Source: Lota lota
Taxonomy: Eukaryota; Chordata; Actinopteri; Gadiformes; Lotidae
Assembly (NCBI GenBank): GCA_026745465.1
Contig: JACYXH010000136.1
Coordinates: forward strand, 26,001 to 90,000
Length of the DNA stretch: 64,000 nt
Direction: 5' to 3'
Positions 11,751-24,594 of the stretch are shown here, piece by piece (position 1 is the stretch's first letter; each line of letters starts with the position of its first letter). The translations under genes and the position numbers were made by a program. The notes beneath the pieces were generated by a model. It saw nothing but the letters and a program-made list of their open reading frames with translations. It ran no database searches and had not been told where the DNA came from.

Positions 11751-11781
<31 letters not shown>
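11751..11781. repeat. G31 homopolymer
   Basis: Pure G run on plus. Confidence 0.95.
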
Positions 11782-11782
<1 letters not shown>

Positions 11783-11937
11783 GACGAGAGGCGAAGTTGT
11801 GTCTCTTACATCAAAGAGAAGAGAGCCAGTGAGGTCATACCCATCACCAGACATGGACTCCGGCAGAACCGCCTAAATTTTTGTGCTTTGCTTGGATTAT
11901 TCAATTTGTGAGACATTTTGCTTCACTTTCACAATTT

Positions 11938-12010
11938 TTCTCTCTTTCTCTCTCTCTCTCTGCCTCACTTCGATTCTTTCTTCCTTTTCTCCTCCTCCTC
12001 CTCCTCCTCG
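11938..12010. repeat. CT tract and (CTC)n trinucleotide
   Basis: CT units at about 11940-11961, then TTCC-rich DNA, then seven CTC triplets ending near 12009. Confidence 0.85.
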
Positions 12011-12619
12011 GGATCCCTGTCTCTCCGCATATCACTCTCTCCCTGGTCGGAGTGCACTGGGAGGTCGTTCTCTGGGAAGGCGTACTGCGTGGAGCTCTGA
12101 AGGTTAATGCTACTCAAGAGCCCCGTACACCAGGCCTTTGGCTCAGATCACCGCAATTAGGCTCCTAACTCGCGGATTAAAAGTGTTTTGAGATGTAGAG
12201 GTCAGCTTTTATCTTTTGACCCCAGCGGCAGATAACTAGTTCAATAGGGCCTGGGTATACCGCAGCGTTGGGGATGATAGCGGTGCAGAGGAGTGTATCA
12301 TTTGATGCTCACACTTTGGCATTATGAGCAACTGCAGAGATTTTCCTTCAGACAGGCAGGATAAGAAAGACAAAAATCCACTACCTATCGGCATAGCGGA
12401 AATACCTTTGAGCAAGGAACACATTGATGTTTTCACCCGATTGAGTGGACGAAAAATATGAACAATCGGAACAATAAATGTATCTTTCAAACAGAGATAA
12501 GACTGTAGATAGTTTGTTTGGGATAGGAATCCAAACCCAATATTGAAACGTTGAGCAAAGCGTTTGAGTGTGGGTGTGTGCAAGGCAACTATTAAGACAG
12601 CACAAACAGTTCTGCAGAA

Positions 12620-13020
12620 CATTACCGGTTCATTTTGTGTCACGTCTTTGTACCGCGGTATATCTTTCATTATGGTTCAAGCTTTAAATTAAACCAGAAC
12701 CAGTTTCCAATAGTAATTAACTTGAGTATATCGCGTAGCCATTACTCACATTTAAGTAACCTTTTAATAGCTGCGCCTTTAACTCCACTGCAGGTAATGA
12801 CTTTAAAGAGTGCTTATTAAAAGAGAAATGGTAATGAGCTTTAATAAAGCAGAACAACTTTGAAATGAAGAGCACTTTTCAATAGAAAAGGACGGCGGCC
12901 TCGGACCCGCGATCCCATTAAGGAGACTAATGATTCTTTATCAGCCTTCCTATGTGTACATGGTTAGCATTAAGCGTGATTGAGGATGGGGCTGCAGTGA
13001 AAAGATGGCAGGGGTTTCAT
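12620..13020. promoter_or_regulatory. Candidate conserved noncoding element
   Basis: Repeat-free, TAAT-rich DNA. It has several TTAATTA/TAATGA-type cores between 12710 and 12860 and TTTAATAAAG at 12841. The flanking 12011-12619 is also single-copy with no gene. Judged by composition only. Confidence 0.3.
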
Positions 13021-13048
13021 TGTCCTTTAAAAGATCCCATATGGGGGA

Positions 13049-13067
13049 GGGGGGGGGGGGGGGGGGG
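13049..13067. repeat. G19 homopolymer
   Basis: Pure G run on plus, preceded by GGGGGA. Confidence 0.95.
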
Positions 13068-13439
13068 TAAGAAAAGAGAACTTTAGTAATTTCAATCATT
13101 GGGAAATTGATAATACAAGTCTTGCGACCTCAAAGTCATTGTGCTAAGCAGAAATGTCCTTCAGCACATACGGACTGTAACAATACCTTACAGCTGTGAT
13201 TATGAAACGAGCCCGTTTCATTACGTTCCAAAATGATTCAAACGAACGGGAGCGGGTGAGGCGATATTCGTGTCCACTGGAAAGGTTAACGTCATCGCGG
13301 GCGTGTATTGAAAGCATCGTGTTTAGGAACGTGTTCAATTAAACTGGGAATCAAATGGAAAACGCCAATTGGAAGTGGCCTCACGTCGAACACATCCCTG
13401 GTCTCCGGTCTGGGCATGCAAATCTTTGCAAGACAAAAA

Positions 13440-13640
13440 AAAAAAACGAACATAATCTGCTGATATTGGTAGTGTAATTATGGCTTTTAATGAGATACTT
13501 TTAATTTATATGGCTAAGAATTTGTGGGAATAGGGAGTCATTGGGAGAAATTTGATTAGACATTTGCCAATCTTTTCCCCTGGTTGCTAATCTAAATCCC
13601 ACTACAGTGTGAATCGTCGTCATGTGTCATCGGTGCGTAA
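13440..13640. promoter_or_regulatory. Candidate conserved noncoding element
   Basis: Repeat-free DNA between an A12 run (13435-13446) and a pentamer repeat. It has GTAATTATGG, TTTTAATGAG and TTGATTAGAC cores within 100 bp. The 13068-13434 stretch to its left is single-copy with nothing recognisable. Confidence 0.3.
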
Positions 13641-13649
13641 GAAGACTTT

Positions 13650-13688
13650 ACAACACAACACAACACAACACAACACAACACAACACAC
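13650..13688. repeat. (ACAAC)n pentanucleotide repeat
   Basis: About eight near-perfect pentamers. Confidence 0.95.
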
Positions 13689-13795
13689 GTTCACATTCCC
13701 CGATGAGGCATCATATGCTGCATCTCTCTACGCAACGTCAACACAACTCGACGAGCTACTGTGAAGAGGAGACAAAGAATTAAAGATAGAGAGAG

Positions 13796-13801
<6 letters not shown>

Positions 13802-13842
<41 letters not shown>

Positions 13843-13863
13843 TGGGACGGGGGGGGGGGGGGG
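13802..13863. repeat. (GT)n followed by G15
   Basis: (GT)n at 13802-13846 with one AT, a short GGGAC link, then 15 G at 13849-13863. Confidence 0.95.
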
Positions 13864-14094
13864 CAGAGGGAATATAAATAATTAAATCAATGGCTGGCAA
13901 GCAGCTGGAGCAGGATTCCAGCTGACAATGGCACCTGGGCGTACGGCACAAGGCTGCCTGGAGCTGCGGAAGGACCCCCACCGAAACCCCCCCACCCATC
14001 CCAAAACCCCCCTGCTGGAGTCCTGGCAGCACCCCCCCCCCTCGCCGATCCATCCCCCGTCTCCGACAGAAGCCGCGGCGTCCTCGTCACTCGA
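13864..14094. other. C-rich single-copy block
   Basis: Several C runs of 6-10 bases on plus (C10 at 14032-14041). No coding similarity in any frame that opens here. Confidence 0.5.
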
Positions 14095-14540
14095 TGCCAG
14101 TGGACTAATTAGAGGGATGATTTGTGAAATGCCATCTTTTACTTCCATTAATCACCAACACTCCGCCATTACAGCCATCATCTAAAGATATTCTTGTTAG
14201 TTTGCAGTGGGGGCCCCTAATAGATTATGGTACATTAAAGAGGCGACAAAGATGATGTACTTTTTTTATCACAAGCTGCAATGTCTGGGAACACGGTTGG
14301 CACTCATCCCAATATTTCTTAGGCCGCTGTCAATCCGCTAGGTGCCATTGTCGCTACGGCAACAACACAAATGATGCTCGCCACCTATTAGTGACAACAG
14401 CTTGCTCGGTGTTCGTACATCACTTTGGCTTCTTTAAACAGGAGCCAAACATACACATCTAAATGAATTACTGTGCAGCTCTTAAACGTTTTCCTTCTTC
14501 GATGTTCCTCCTCCGTCTCACCATGTTTTAATTAGCGGTG
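14095..14540. promoter_or_regulatory. Candidate conserved noncoding element
   Basis: About 440 bp without simple repeats. It has CTAATTAGAG at 14105, ATTAATCACC near 14148, CCTAATAGATTATGG near 14215 and TTAATTAGCG at 14528. Even base composition and dense TAAT cores suggest regulatory DNA; untested. Confidence 0.35.
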
Positions 14541-15441
14541 AAAAATGAGTTCATTTGGAAGATAAATAATGTGTGCTGTGTATGTCTGTTCTTAGTTGGC
14601 AGGGCTAAAGACTGGTGCTTTCTTTCTTTATTTTTGTTTTAAATACCCCGGCAGCACATGTTGGCATTGACTTGAGCTATATTACCATTTGCACATTTTC
14701 AAATCTAAAGAAGCCAAGTTATGCTCAAAAAAATAAAAGAATATTCAAGATGTTGGAACCTATCGGAGTGTTAATATATGGGTGCTTTGGCTGGCTAATC
14801 ATGCTCAATGTTTCCTTTTATTCTATTCAGTTTCTTTCATTTGAAACATCCAAACTAAGGAATGGGTATTCAGGGTAAATCCAACATGATTATGGTCATT
14901 CTCTACTGGTCTGTTCATTTTTTAATCATTACCATTTATTTTCCGCAAAAGTCGGCAGACTAGCCGCTCTTTCCCAGCGTGGCCTGGTGAACAAACGTCC
15001 TTTTCTCTTTTTTTGACTTCTTGATTAACACATTATACCGAATATCGTAGGACAAATGATTGTTCCTTCTTAATTCCTTAAATACAGCCCTTTCCTCTGG
15101 ACCGGACAAATGACGGTTTTGTTCTTCCACAAAAGCATGAAAGAAAGCAACGTGGGGCTGATTATTTCCCTTATCTATCGAGCTAAACAGGTTTACCGCG
15201 AGAGGGAAGAAGAAGAAGCACCGCCACAGAAACAATTAATATTTATTTGCGCCTTCCGGTGAGCAATGGGTGTGAACTTAAGTGTAATTTGGTTTTCAGT
15301 CTATCAAGATTAATTTTGTCAGGAACATGATGAATGTAATGCGAGGCGATGCTTCGATGCATCAGTGTCACTCCGGATGCGATTTTTCCACGGCGGCGTG
15401 AGTGTTTCCAAGATTAAGTGCAGTATTAGTCAATGTTTTTT
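14541..15441. other. AT-rich single-copy upstream DNA
   Basis: No gene recognised. Open frames here have no domain I know. Mostly AT-rich, with a short AAGAAGAAGAAG near 15210. Confidence 0.5.
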
Positions 15442-15461
15442 GGGGGGGGGGGGGGGGGGGG
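15442..15461. repeat. G20 homopolymer
   Basis: Pure G run on plus after T7. Confidence 0.95.
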
Positions 15462-15865
15462 AAGACTTCACACTAATTTAGTGAAGAGCAACAACCTGCG
15501 GAGGCGGCTCCATTAGCAATGACAATGAACTACAGCTTTGGCGGGAGAATCTGATTAACACACCGCGCCACAGTTGTGAACTTGATGTACTTTTTATATT
15601 TGATTTTTTTCTGATTTCTTTGCTGGTGGAGCTATAATCCCCCGCACTCTCGCAGAGAGACGCACTGTTCCTCCACAAACAAGTAAAAGCGTCTCCTTGC
15701 GGGGCAGCCGCACCACCGCCTGTGTACAGGACCGTTGGTCACGTCTCCAGAACCCCAGGTGCCACTGGTGAGTCTGGTGCTGACATGGCATTTATAGATG
15801 GAGACTCTCGGGTGAACTCCGTGCGGAGGTGGCCTCAAAAAACAGCACTCAAATGCAGGGTGAGG

Positions 15866-15892
15866 TGTGTGTGTGGGGGGGGGGGGGGGGGG
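15866..15892. repeat. (GT)n followed by G18
   Basis: Short GTGTGTG then 18 G at 15875-15892, followed by GGTGGGTGGGG, a G-quadruplex-prone string. The 15462-15865 stretch before it is single-copy with no gene seen. Confidence 0.9.
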
Positions 15893-16123
15893 TGGGTGGG
15901 GTGTTGGAGATAATTTGTTTATGAATGCAGAAATGTGTTATGTCTTATTTGTTGGAGCAACGCAACATGCCACGATTCAAAGAGAACGCAAAAAAGCAGG
16001 CGCCCGAGGCGACGCCAGCCGTACTGTGTGTGACAGCAGGGTGGCGGCGAGGGGAAGGAGAGACAGTCGTGGTTCTTGTTGAGCTCATCTATCCGGTGAT
16101 TGAGTAACTTTGAAGGCGGCTCT

Positions 16124-16241
16124 CTTTCTCGCTCTCTCTCTCTCTCTCTCCTCGTCTCTCTCTCTCTCTCTCTCTCTCTCCCTCTCCTCGTCTCTCTCCT
16201 CGTCTCTCTCTCTCTCTCTCTCTCTCCTCGTCTCTCTCCTC

Positions 16242-16287
<46 letters not shown>

Positions 16288-16327
16288 GTCTCTCTCCTCG
16301 TCTCTCTCTCTCTCTCTCTCTCTCTCT
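16124..16327. repeat. (CT)n tract with periodic CTCGT interruptions
   Basis: About 200 bp of pure pyrimidine on plus, except that TCCTCGTCTC recurs in pairs (16149, 16195, 16205, 16226, 16236, 16282, 16293). The paired interruptions show segmental duplication inside the tract. Confidence 0.93.
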
Positions 16328-17525
16328 GGGTCTAAAATTGCATCGCTGTACAGGACAGCTTTCAAAACACCCCTTCATTGTTTTCCCATTCTGTTTGTGT
16401 TTGTGTTTTCTGAGCTGGTGTCTGTTATTGAGATCAACCGTTCCAAATGTACTACACTGACAAGCCGCTGTCACTATTGATTTCCATTTCCCCTAGAAAT
16501 ATGATGTTGGGATACTTTCCGGGGAGATAAATATCTTTACACATCACTGCCAGATCTGATTGCTTTCTGTGGGGGGCACTGGTGTGTATATATATATATA
16601 TATATATTGAAAACGAAATATTACTTTCTTATTTTTCAATGCAAGCCATTAAATGCTCGGCTATATCTTTTTTTCCTTATGATGTCCTTAGAGCAACACG
16701 GTCTGAGTGAATGAGAATATGCCTCATTCGGGGTGGGGGGGGGGGGGGATACACTTTCTAGTTACTGAAGACATGGATGTGAATGCTGATGATGATTCAA
16801 TTAATAATCGTAATTCAGATAGTCTTTGTTCTTTGTGTGGTCAACATTATTATCAATTTGTGCTCATGACTTTCGAAAGGCTGAACGAAAAAGGGTCGCA
16901 GCCATTGAAAAAACCCATAAACAACCCAAATATATAACTCACGGCAACAGGAGGCATTCTCTGATAATCCTTCTGGTTTAAAAAATGGCTCAAGCCCTTA
17001 ATATATATATCAATATGCGAGAATGGCCATGCCATTTGAAATCCCTGTGAGCGTAAAGTCTAGCTTTGTAGAAACTGTTATTGTTCATAGATGACAGGGC
17101 TTGTTTGTCCAGAATACGTGCAATAACAGTGTCCTCACTTGTTATTGCAGCGCCATCTGGGAAGTCTCACTGCAGCATTTAACACCACTATAACACATTC
17201 ACAGCGGACACAAAGACAGTGCCGTTATGTATTTATCCATGGTTTTATTTTAGATAAATAATTTTATCTAATCTTTGTTTTATTTAACCTGTTATGAACA
17301 AAAATAGAATATCTGGAAGCTTTAAAATTCAAAGGATCAGAATGAGAGATGCGATGCCTCACCTGGGGTGTGTGTAGAGATGTCACGCTTAGACTGACAA
17401 CAAAACAAACTATTCTAAGATTGCGTTGTCTACGCAACCCAATCTGGTCTCCGCACAACATCAACATGATGATACAATCTCATCTAGGATTCAGCCTTCC
17501 CATCCTATCCATTTGAATCATGAAT

Positions 17526-17529
<4 letters not shown>
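16328..17529. other. Single-copy upstream DNA
   Basis: Contains (TA)n at 16584-16608 and G14 at 16735-16748. No gene or other feature recognised. Confidence 0.5.

Positions 17530-17586
<57 letters not shown>
17530..17586. repeat. (AC)28 microsatellite
   Basis: Uninterrupted AC. Confidence 0.97.
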
Positions 17587-17589
<3 letters not shown>

Positions 17590-18269
17590 ATGTTCTGATA
17601 CATCCACAATACTGTTAAGTATGATATCTATTTCAGAGGGTGCTGTGTGTTTTGTGATCAGGGTGCTAGACTGGATGGTTGCTGTTTCCCACCGTGCGGC
17701 AATAAATTTGGGGCGACGGGGGTCCATCGTTGCCTGTGCTCAGTATAATTAAGTGGTGCATTAGAGAGGGTGGGGGGGGGGGGGGTTGGAATAAAACATG
17801 AGTATGTAAATGCAGCCTAGAGCTGATGTTGTAGTGATGATTACAATGCAGATAAGGCATTTCTCACTCCTGCCCGTGTGTACTGATGCCTCCGAAAACA
17901 TCTGGACCTTTTTAATTGAAAAAATGGTGCGGTTCCCCTTTGCGGTGCGATATATACGATGATCCCGATCACTATACGCTACAAGCGAAGTAAAACAATT
18001 AAGTGGAAAAATTGTAATCGATAAGAATTGTATTCTCATTGCTTCATTATTTGCTGGTTCTAGTCAGGGCGAAATTGATTCGTCAATTATTTACAGGTCA
18101 CAGAGCAGAGGCCGCATGCGTTTCCTTCTGCTTCCGTTGCATCTTCGGCCTCTCAAAATGGTGGCCGCTCTGTGTTCGCCGCGCGTTGGGAGTTGCGTTG
18201 CACAGAATCCCTCACATCGCGCACATTAGATCTGAGCGATGAGATCTGTTTGCGTAATGTGTCGTCTGT
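17587..18269. other. Single-copy upstream DNA
   Basis: G14 at 17772-17785. The stretch 18100-18240 is CpG-richer. No gene recognised. Confidence 0.5.
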
Positions 18270-18440
18270 TTCCTCCGAAGGTACACCAGGATGCTTCCTT
18301 TGTCTTTTAATAATAATATCAATGCCACACTAGCGTTAATTAGCCATCGCTAAATTCACAAATCCGATTGAGGAAGCCAAGCATGTTGTCATGCGCCTAA
18401 CTGGTTTATGACGACAGCAACAGCACAAACAAGAGCTATA
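18270..18440. promoter_or_regulatory. Candidate conserved noncoding element
   Basis: Repeat-free block with TTTAATAATAATATC at 18306 and GTTAATTAGCC at 18336. Composition-based call only. Confidence 0.3.
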
Positions 18441-18771
18441 GTAGCGAGAATAATTTATTACTATTACAAATTCTAGTCGTAAAGTAGAAGGCTCCTACGA
18501 ACAACAAACAAACAAAAAAGGGGTCCAATTATGTTCCAATATAGGAGAAACTCAAATTCAAAACGTATCAATTGTGCTTGCAGTGGGAAAAGCCCCCCAA
18601 AAGAGACACTGGCTCTGAATCTGCAAGGTGACAGAAGCACGAGTAGTGAGTGTTATCCTGTTGGACCTGATGCAAACAAGTCAATCCCGGGCCCTTTGCG
18701 ATCAGCTCAGTCAACATTCCTTCATCTTCCCCCTGCTGAAGTCTCCAGATTAGTGGGCCTTGGCTGGGGGT

Positions 18772-18795
18772 GGGGGGGGGGGGGGGGGGGGGGGG
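18772..18795. repeat. G24 homopolymer
   Basis: Pure G run on plus, preceded by GGGGGT. Confidence 0.95.
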
Positions 18796-18999
18796 CAGAC
18801 CCTGTTCATCTGCCAATATGGCACCAGCCTGAGTGATGGGCACATGGCAATGTCCCTAATGATCACATTATAATGATTCGCTGACGGGAGGAGAGCGATA
18901 GATCGTCACCCGGGGTTCAGTTAAATAGGGATCCTAATGATTTGCTCGCAAACACCCTCCCCTATTTCACTCCATCTGCTGGCTGGCTAGAGCGGCCGC

Positions 19000-19110
19000 T
19001 CCTCCTCCTCCTCCTCCTCCTCCTCACCATCATCATATCTGATGGAGGGAGCCACTGGGTGTCACTCTCTCTCTCTCTCTCTCTCTCCCTCTCTCTCCCC
19101 CTCTCTCCCC
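19000..19110. repeat. (CTC)n and (CT)n pair
   Basis: (CTC)8 at 19000-19025, a CATCATCAT link, then a CT tract with CCCC interruptions at 19064-19110. Confidence 0.93.
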
Positions 19111-19869
19111 CATCGCTCCATGCACTGCACACATCTTGTCACCCATACATGTATCTATATTTCATGCGCCTACCTTTTAGGCCCTGGGCTGGGTGCTGTA
19201 TGCCTGGGGGTACTTGATTTCTGCCATCCCCAGCTTTCAGTGGGAGGGGGGATCAAGTCGTAATCATGGGGTTGTGTAGCAGAGCTTTAGCAGCGGGTGT
19301 CCTACATAGCAACATCCCAAGTGGCTCCGGTTTCCGCAGCACTCAGCGAAATGAAGACTACCGCGTGACCTCTATTTTTATCAGATGCTCCGTTCCCCCT
19401 GTCTGCCTCTTCGGGGTCCACTTTTTAACCTGCTAAGAGATAACAAAAGAAAGAAATGAGAAAAAGAAGCTGACATGTTACAATTTATGTAAAACAATAC
19501 AGACATATATGCCCTCCATAGCCCATAAATAGAGACTATTGTAAGCCCAATTCTTATGCGGCTTCACTCAAAACCCAAGGCTGCAGCGTGCAGTCGCTGG
19601 CAAGAGATTCAAGTGCAAATAGTCTGTGTGATCAAATAACAGCTCTAAATATATCCAGGGGATCTTCTAGTTAATTAACTTCAAACTTCGGATCGAATAA
19701 AAACGTCTGCAAAAGTTTGCCTGTCCTCTAAAATAACTTTGAGTATAAGATATTTATGTGTAGCAATGTGTAATACGGACCTACAGTATATATTTTACTC
19801 GGGTACCACTGTATCTCTCAATCTTTCACTTTCCTTTCCAACAGCACCAGGGAACACTTTCCCCCCGCC
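19111..19869. other. Single-copy upstream DNA
   Basis: No simple repeat longer than a few units and no gene recognised. Confidence 0.5.
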
Positions 19870-20260
19870 AGTGGATTTAATTATGGGTTGGACTTGATTC
19901 AGCGCCCATCCCCTCAATATTATTTTATCTCATTTAGGGGAGGGGGGGGAAATGAAAGGTGGAAAAAAACACCAAGTACTTTGGTAATTTAAGAGAGTGT
20001 TAATGAGTGGCTGCTGACCTTTCTCGGCCATCCATCATGCCATAACGCAGGGAGAGGATCCCTTTTTCCAATCTGCTTCATTAAAAACTTTCTATTACAT
20101 TTAAATATGACGCTATGTATCAGGGAAATTAATAGAGTTTCCCCCGAATGCTTAATTCATCCCTTATGGTGTTAAAATCCTCCTTGAACATTTCAAACCG
20201 CATTGATTTTATGGGAATATTATTTAGGAAGACAGAGGTGCTTAAGAGTGGGGCGGAACA
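19870..20260. promoter_or_regulatory. Candidate conserved noncoding element
   Basis: Near 400 bp of clean sequence with TTTAATTATGGG (19877), GTTAATGAGTGG (19999), TTAATAGAG (20128) and CTTAATTCATCC (20151). The only low-complexity part is G8 near 19941. Untested for conservation. Confidence 0.35.
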
Positions 20261-20870
20261 ATAAAATGTGTTCAAAGAAACCCTCGAGACGTTCTGTCAC
20301 ACGTGCCGAATCTACATCATGGTGCTTTAATGACTTTGTCATTTGATATACAGACCGTGTATGGTTGAAGGAAAAACAAACCAAGTTCATTTTATATTTC
20401 TGTTTGAATGTCTAATGGGCCGAGGTTGAAGGTCCACAGAGCAGTTAACCTTGCACGGCAGAGTCCTCAACATTCACAGTGCGGTGCATTACTGGGTGAA
20501 CCGTTCAATAGCCCATATGATATCTGGAAATAGAAGCAATCGATTAAGCAAGCAAGCAATGCTCAACAGCGATGTGGCTACATTTGACATTGATTCTGTG
20601 AAAAGATTTGATGTAACTGCAGTTCTTCTGTGACACTCCATGACCTCAAATGAATAGATTAACTTAGTGCAAACTATGTGTGTCAACATGACACATCCTG
20701 GATAAGTGTTCCTCTCGGACACCTGTGTTAATCCTTCCAATTAGGGGATATGTACAAGTAGTATTTCTACTGCGAGACCCCTAGACCCATTGAAAACCTC
20801 TATTCAGCACATTTTAAGCATTTAATTAAAGTTAGCTCATCTCTCTTTTCTTCTGTCTTTTCGTTTTTCT
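20261..20870. other. Single-copy upstream DNA
   Basis: No gene seen. Ends at the CT-rich approach to the TG array. Confidence 0.5.
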
Positions 20871-21166
20871 GTGTGTGTGTGTGTGTACGTGTGTGTATGT
20901 GTGTGTGTGTGTGTACGTGTGTGTGTGTGCGTGCGTGCGTGTGTGTGTGTGTGTGTGTGTGTACGTGTGTGTGTGTACGTGTGTGTACGTGTGTGTATGT
21001 GTGTGTGTGTACGTGTGTGTGTGTATACGTGTGTGTGTTGGTGTGTGTGTGTACGTGTGTGTGTCGGTGTGTGTGTGTGTGTGTACGTATGTGTGTGTGT
21101 GTGTACGTGTGTGTGTACGTGTGTGTGTACGTGTGTGTGTGTGTGTACGTGCGTGCGTGTGTGTGT
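20871..21166. repeat. Compound (TG)n array with periodic TACG
   Basis: About 295 bp in which (TG)3-8 blocks are separated by TACG, GCGTGCG, TTGG or TCGG. Almost strictly alternating purine-pyrimidine, hence Z-DNA-prone. Confidence 0.95.
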
Positions 21167-21659
21167 CTTGGCGACGGTTAGATGGGGGTATACACACACG
21201 TAGAAACAACAGTGGACTGTTATGAAACAACTCATTGCATGCATGCTTTCCCCCTCTTTTGCGACATCAAATTACCATTTCCCCCATTTGCAGCCATCTT
21301 CTTCAAACGGTCGTCAGACTGGGGGGAAAAAAGACGGAAAGAAAAGAAACTGCCTCTATCGCCAAACCAGATGTGTGCAGTTAGTGTGTCAATCCAATGC
21401 CCCCAAACTCTTCCTAGGCGATATGGAAAAGTGCGCGAGGGCAAACGGTGAAGTCAGAGATTCCCCGCGTCCCACCTCGTCATAAATCACCGCGCGGCAG
21501 CGCAGAATAAGAAGCTTCTGGAGACGGGGCTCTTGGCACGGCACCCAGCGCCGTTCATCAGCTCCGAGAAACGACACAAAAATACATCAATAACTACATT
21601 CAATAATTAAAGACACACATGTTCCAATCCATGAAATAAATCGACGCTCACTACTGCTG
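21167..21659. other. Single-copy upstream DNA, partly CpG-rich
   Basis: CpG dinucleotides cluster at 21430-21560 (GCGCGAGG, CCGCGCGGCAGCGC). No reading frame resembles a known protein. Confidence 0.45.
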
Positions 21660-21930
21660 TACCCCTGTAACCCCTGGCCTCATGCTAGCTCAACATTAGC
21701 ACGAATGTCAGCCCCGCTCCGTGAGTAAAAGGCCACAATCTCTCTTGGTTTTATCCCAGGTTTTTATTACTGCCATGGCCTTTTTCAAACGTCTAATAGG
21801 ACAGATATTGCCACATTCCTTGACGAAACCTAAAGGGGCCGTTGGAGGAAGGAGAAGGCAGCGCTCCATCACATATAATGATGGCGACCTCACTGAGCGG
21901 CAAAACAAACGCAGAATACCGCATTTACAC
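21660..21930. promoter_or_regulatory. Candidate conserved noncoding element
   Basis: Repeat-free block of balanced composition, with CTAATAGGACAG at 21794 and CACATATAATGATGG near 21870. The flanking 21931-22346 is also single-copy without a gene. Confidence 0.3.
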
Positions 21931-22345
21931 AGACGTTTGCCATTTTGAAAAGATTTAAGGTTCAAGGTTGGACGTCTGAGGACGAATCCCGCTCGAAGTC
22001 CAACACTTCCTGCGCCGCAGAGAATAAACGCACGAGACGGGGTCACACTCAGCCCAAACAAATGGCCCTTTATCACAAATATGTGAATGTACTTTATTTT
22101 CCGCCATTTCTCTAGCGCTCCACCGTGACAGCAGGGGCACCGGGAACGCTCCCACCGCTGTGGATAAGAACGAGAAGGATGATCTCACAGAGGATCCACT
22201 CTACATGAGCCAACCTTTAGCCTGCACCCCTAAAATGACTGCTGTTTTTCATTTCCCTTCAAGAGCCCTGACGGCCATGGCAGTAATGGCACTGATGAAT
22301 GCCAGAATAAACAGACGTTGGGAGACAAGACAACCAAGAAGATAA

Positions 22346-22462
<117 letters not shown>

Positions 22463-23499
22463 GGGAGAGGATCGCCGGCAGTTTTGAATTCAACCAAACG
22501 TGGAATTGATCTTTTCATGGGAATAGGCCAATTCAGTGTTCAGACAAACGATTCGTCTTATGTTTCTGCTTTGTTTTAGTTTGACTGTTGTTATGGTGAT
22601 TGTACCGCCACAGACCATGTGAAATTGGACAGTTGTATAGGGCTCTCAATTGATCTTTTCCTGGCTATGTCTCTCTGTCCCTGTCTCTCTTTTTCTCTAT
22701 ACATCACTCACTGCTCGGTCAATGTAGGTATAGACAATGCAATGGCTTTTACCTTAAAAAATATATAAATATACATTATGTAAACTATTTAGAATAAAAA
22801 ATATGCAATCATTAAAAATTACAAATGACAGCATTATGAAAAAAGAAGGATTTGTCCACTTAATTGATTCCCCCTAAATTGTGATTCAATGTGATAGCAA
22901 ATGAAACCACTGACTGTTATAGTGGTGCCACAGCCTTTGCACTAGCCAAATGGAACGCCAACCCTGTACAGCTCTACTATACTATAGATACGATCAATTG
23001 TACATATATTTAGCTTTTATTTAAACTTGAATACATTTTATACTTTTTTGAATACTTTTATTGTTATACTTGATTTGACTTTATACTTTCAAATTAGATT
23101 TGTTTATTTTACTTACCCTGCATTGTTGAGGAGAGCTCAGAACTCAATCATTTCATTGCCAGCAAAGATCTTGAACTTGACTGGTGTGCGTGACAAACAC
23201 CATTCAACGAGGAATGTCTGCAAATAAAAGAGACAATAAGACAAGGTATAAGGACAAAAGTTTAAATAAGAGTTATAGTATAAATAATATACTTTCAAAG
23301 TTATAGTCAGCCCCAGCTAAAAAAAAATTTGTATGTTTAATTAATTTGCCATTGTTTGTTTGTTCAGTATCTTCCACTGTAGTCTATCTACAAGCAGTTT
23401 GAAAATAGGGTTATTAAGGTGCCCAAATCAGGCTAGCTGTTTTTAAAAGTAAAAATGTTCACTTGGCAGCACCAAAGCAATTAATAATATTTGTGGCAA
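22463..23499. other. AT-rich single-copy DNA
   Basis: Very AT-rich from 22750 to 23460. I see no gene, motif cluster or repeat family in it. Confidence 0.5.
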
Positions 23500-23560
23500 C
23501 ACGCACACAAACGCACACACACACACACACATACACACACACACGCACGCACACACACAA
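23500..23560. repeat. (CA)n microsatellite with GC variants
   Basis: CA units interrupted by GCACGC and ATAC. Confidence 0.93.
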
Positions 23561-24039
23561 AGGCGCCCATGCAAACAAACACCTCATTGCACTCACCATA
23601 TGCGGCCGGGGAACAGGCATCCCCAAAGCAGGAGACTGTGGTGGTACTGACAGTCGAAGGGTTGGTGTGCGGTACATGCAAAGCATATCTTAGGTCCACG
23701 TCGACTTTTGTTAGGTTTGCTAATGTGTGGACACAACATGGACAAGCACACATTGCTATGTTGATGTTTACGGCAATTACGAACAAATATTTTCCCCCCA
23801 AAAAATTTCTTTGAAAAAGTTTAGGATAGGATTCCTGATAATTATTTGTTCTTGCGGCAACTTTTCTACAGAGACATCGGGTGGTTACGTTTACGGAATA
23901 ATTTACAACAAAATGATACAATTACCTTCATGCGAATAAGGCCATCAAAGAGAGTGATTGAAGTGATTGATATCGATTCTTGACCTTGTGTCTGACCTTC
24001 GTTTTAATCTGCTTTTGAAATGTGAACTGCGGAGGGAAA

Positions 24040-24560
24040 TAAGACGGTGACATGCTCCGGCTTTAGTTTCTGGAGAGCGGCACAATATGACAATTTACAG
24101 TTAGCATTAATATTCATGCATTCCTATCAGCTGTCTGGTTTCATAAATAAGTGCAGCCGTGTCAGCGCCGGTGTAGATCACCTGGATAAGTCGCACTTTG
24201 CAGAAAAAGGTGCACTTAAAAGAGCTTTGGGAATTAATTTGGGAAAGAGCTAATCAGCCGGTCAGCCGAATAAGTCAGTGTCACATTCGATCGATACGCT
24301 TTGTAAAATCAACTCATTTAATTCATAAATGATCTTATATAGATCAGGCCACCAATTAAACAATTAGCATACATTTAGCAATTAATTAATTTGACCATAA
24401 ATCACTGCATTACGGTGGGGATTTGAGGCCAGTGAGTGAGCAGACGGCTAGGCTGGCATCAGGGCAGTACATCATGCCTGGGGAGTGCAGATTGTGACAC
24501 AGCTAGATTTACCGTGCGAAAAATCAATGCAATTAGGAGAGAGGCTGGAAGCTGGCCTGG
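24040..24560. promoter_or_regulatory. Candidate conserved noncoding element, homeodomain-motif dense
   Basis: About 520 bp with no simple repeat. It has CATTAATATTCATGC at 24105, GGGAATTAATTTGGG at 24230, ACCAATTAAACAATTAGC at 24351 and GCAATTAATTAATTTG at 24379. At least six TAAT/ATTA cores lie in the last 100 bp. The 23561-24039 stretch before it is single-copy and carries a PBX-HOX-type TGATTGAT at 23964-23971. Confidence 0.4.
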
Positions 24561-24594
24561 GGTCCAGCATAGTATTTAGGAGAGTTTAGACAAC

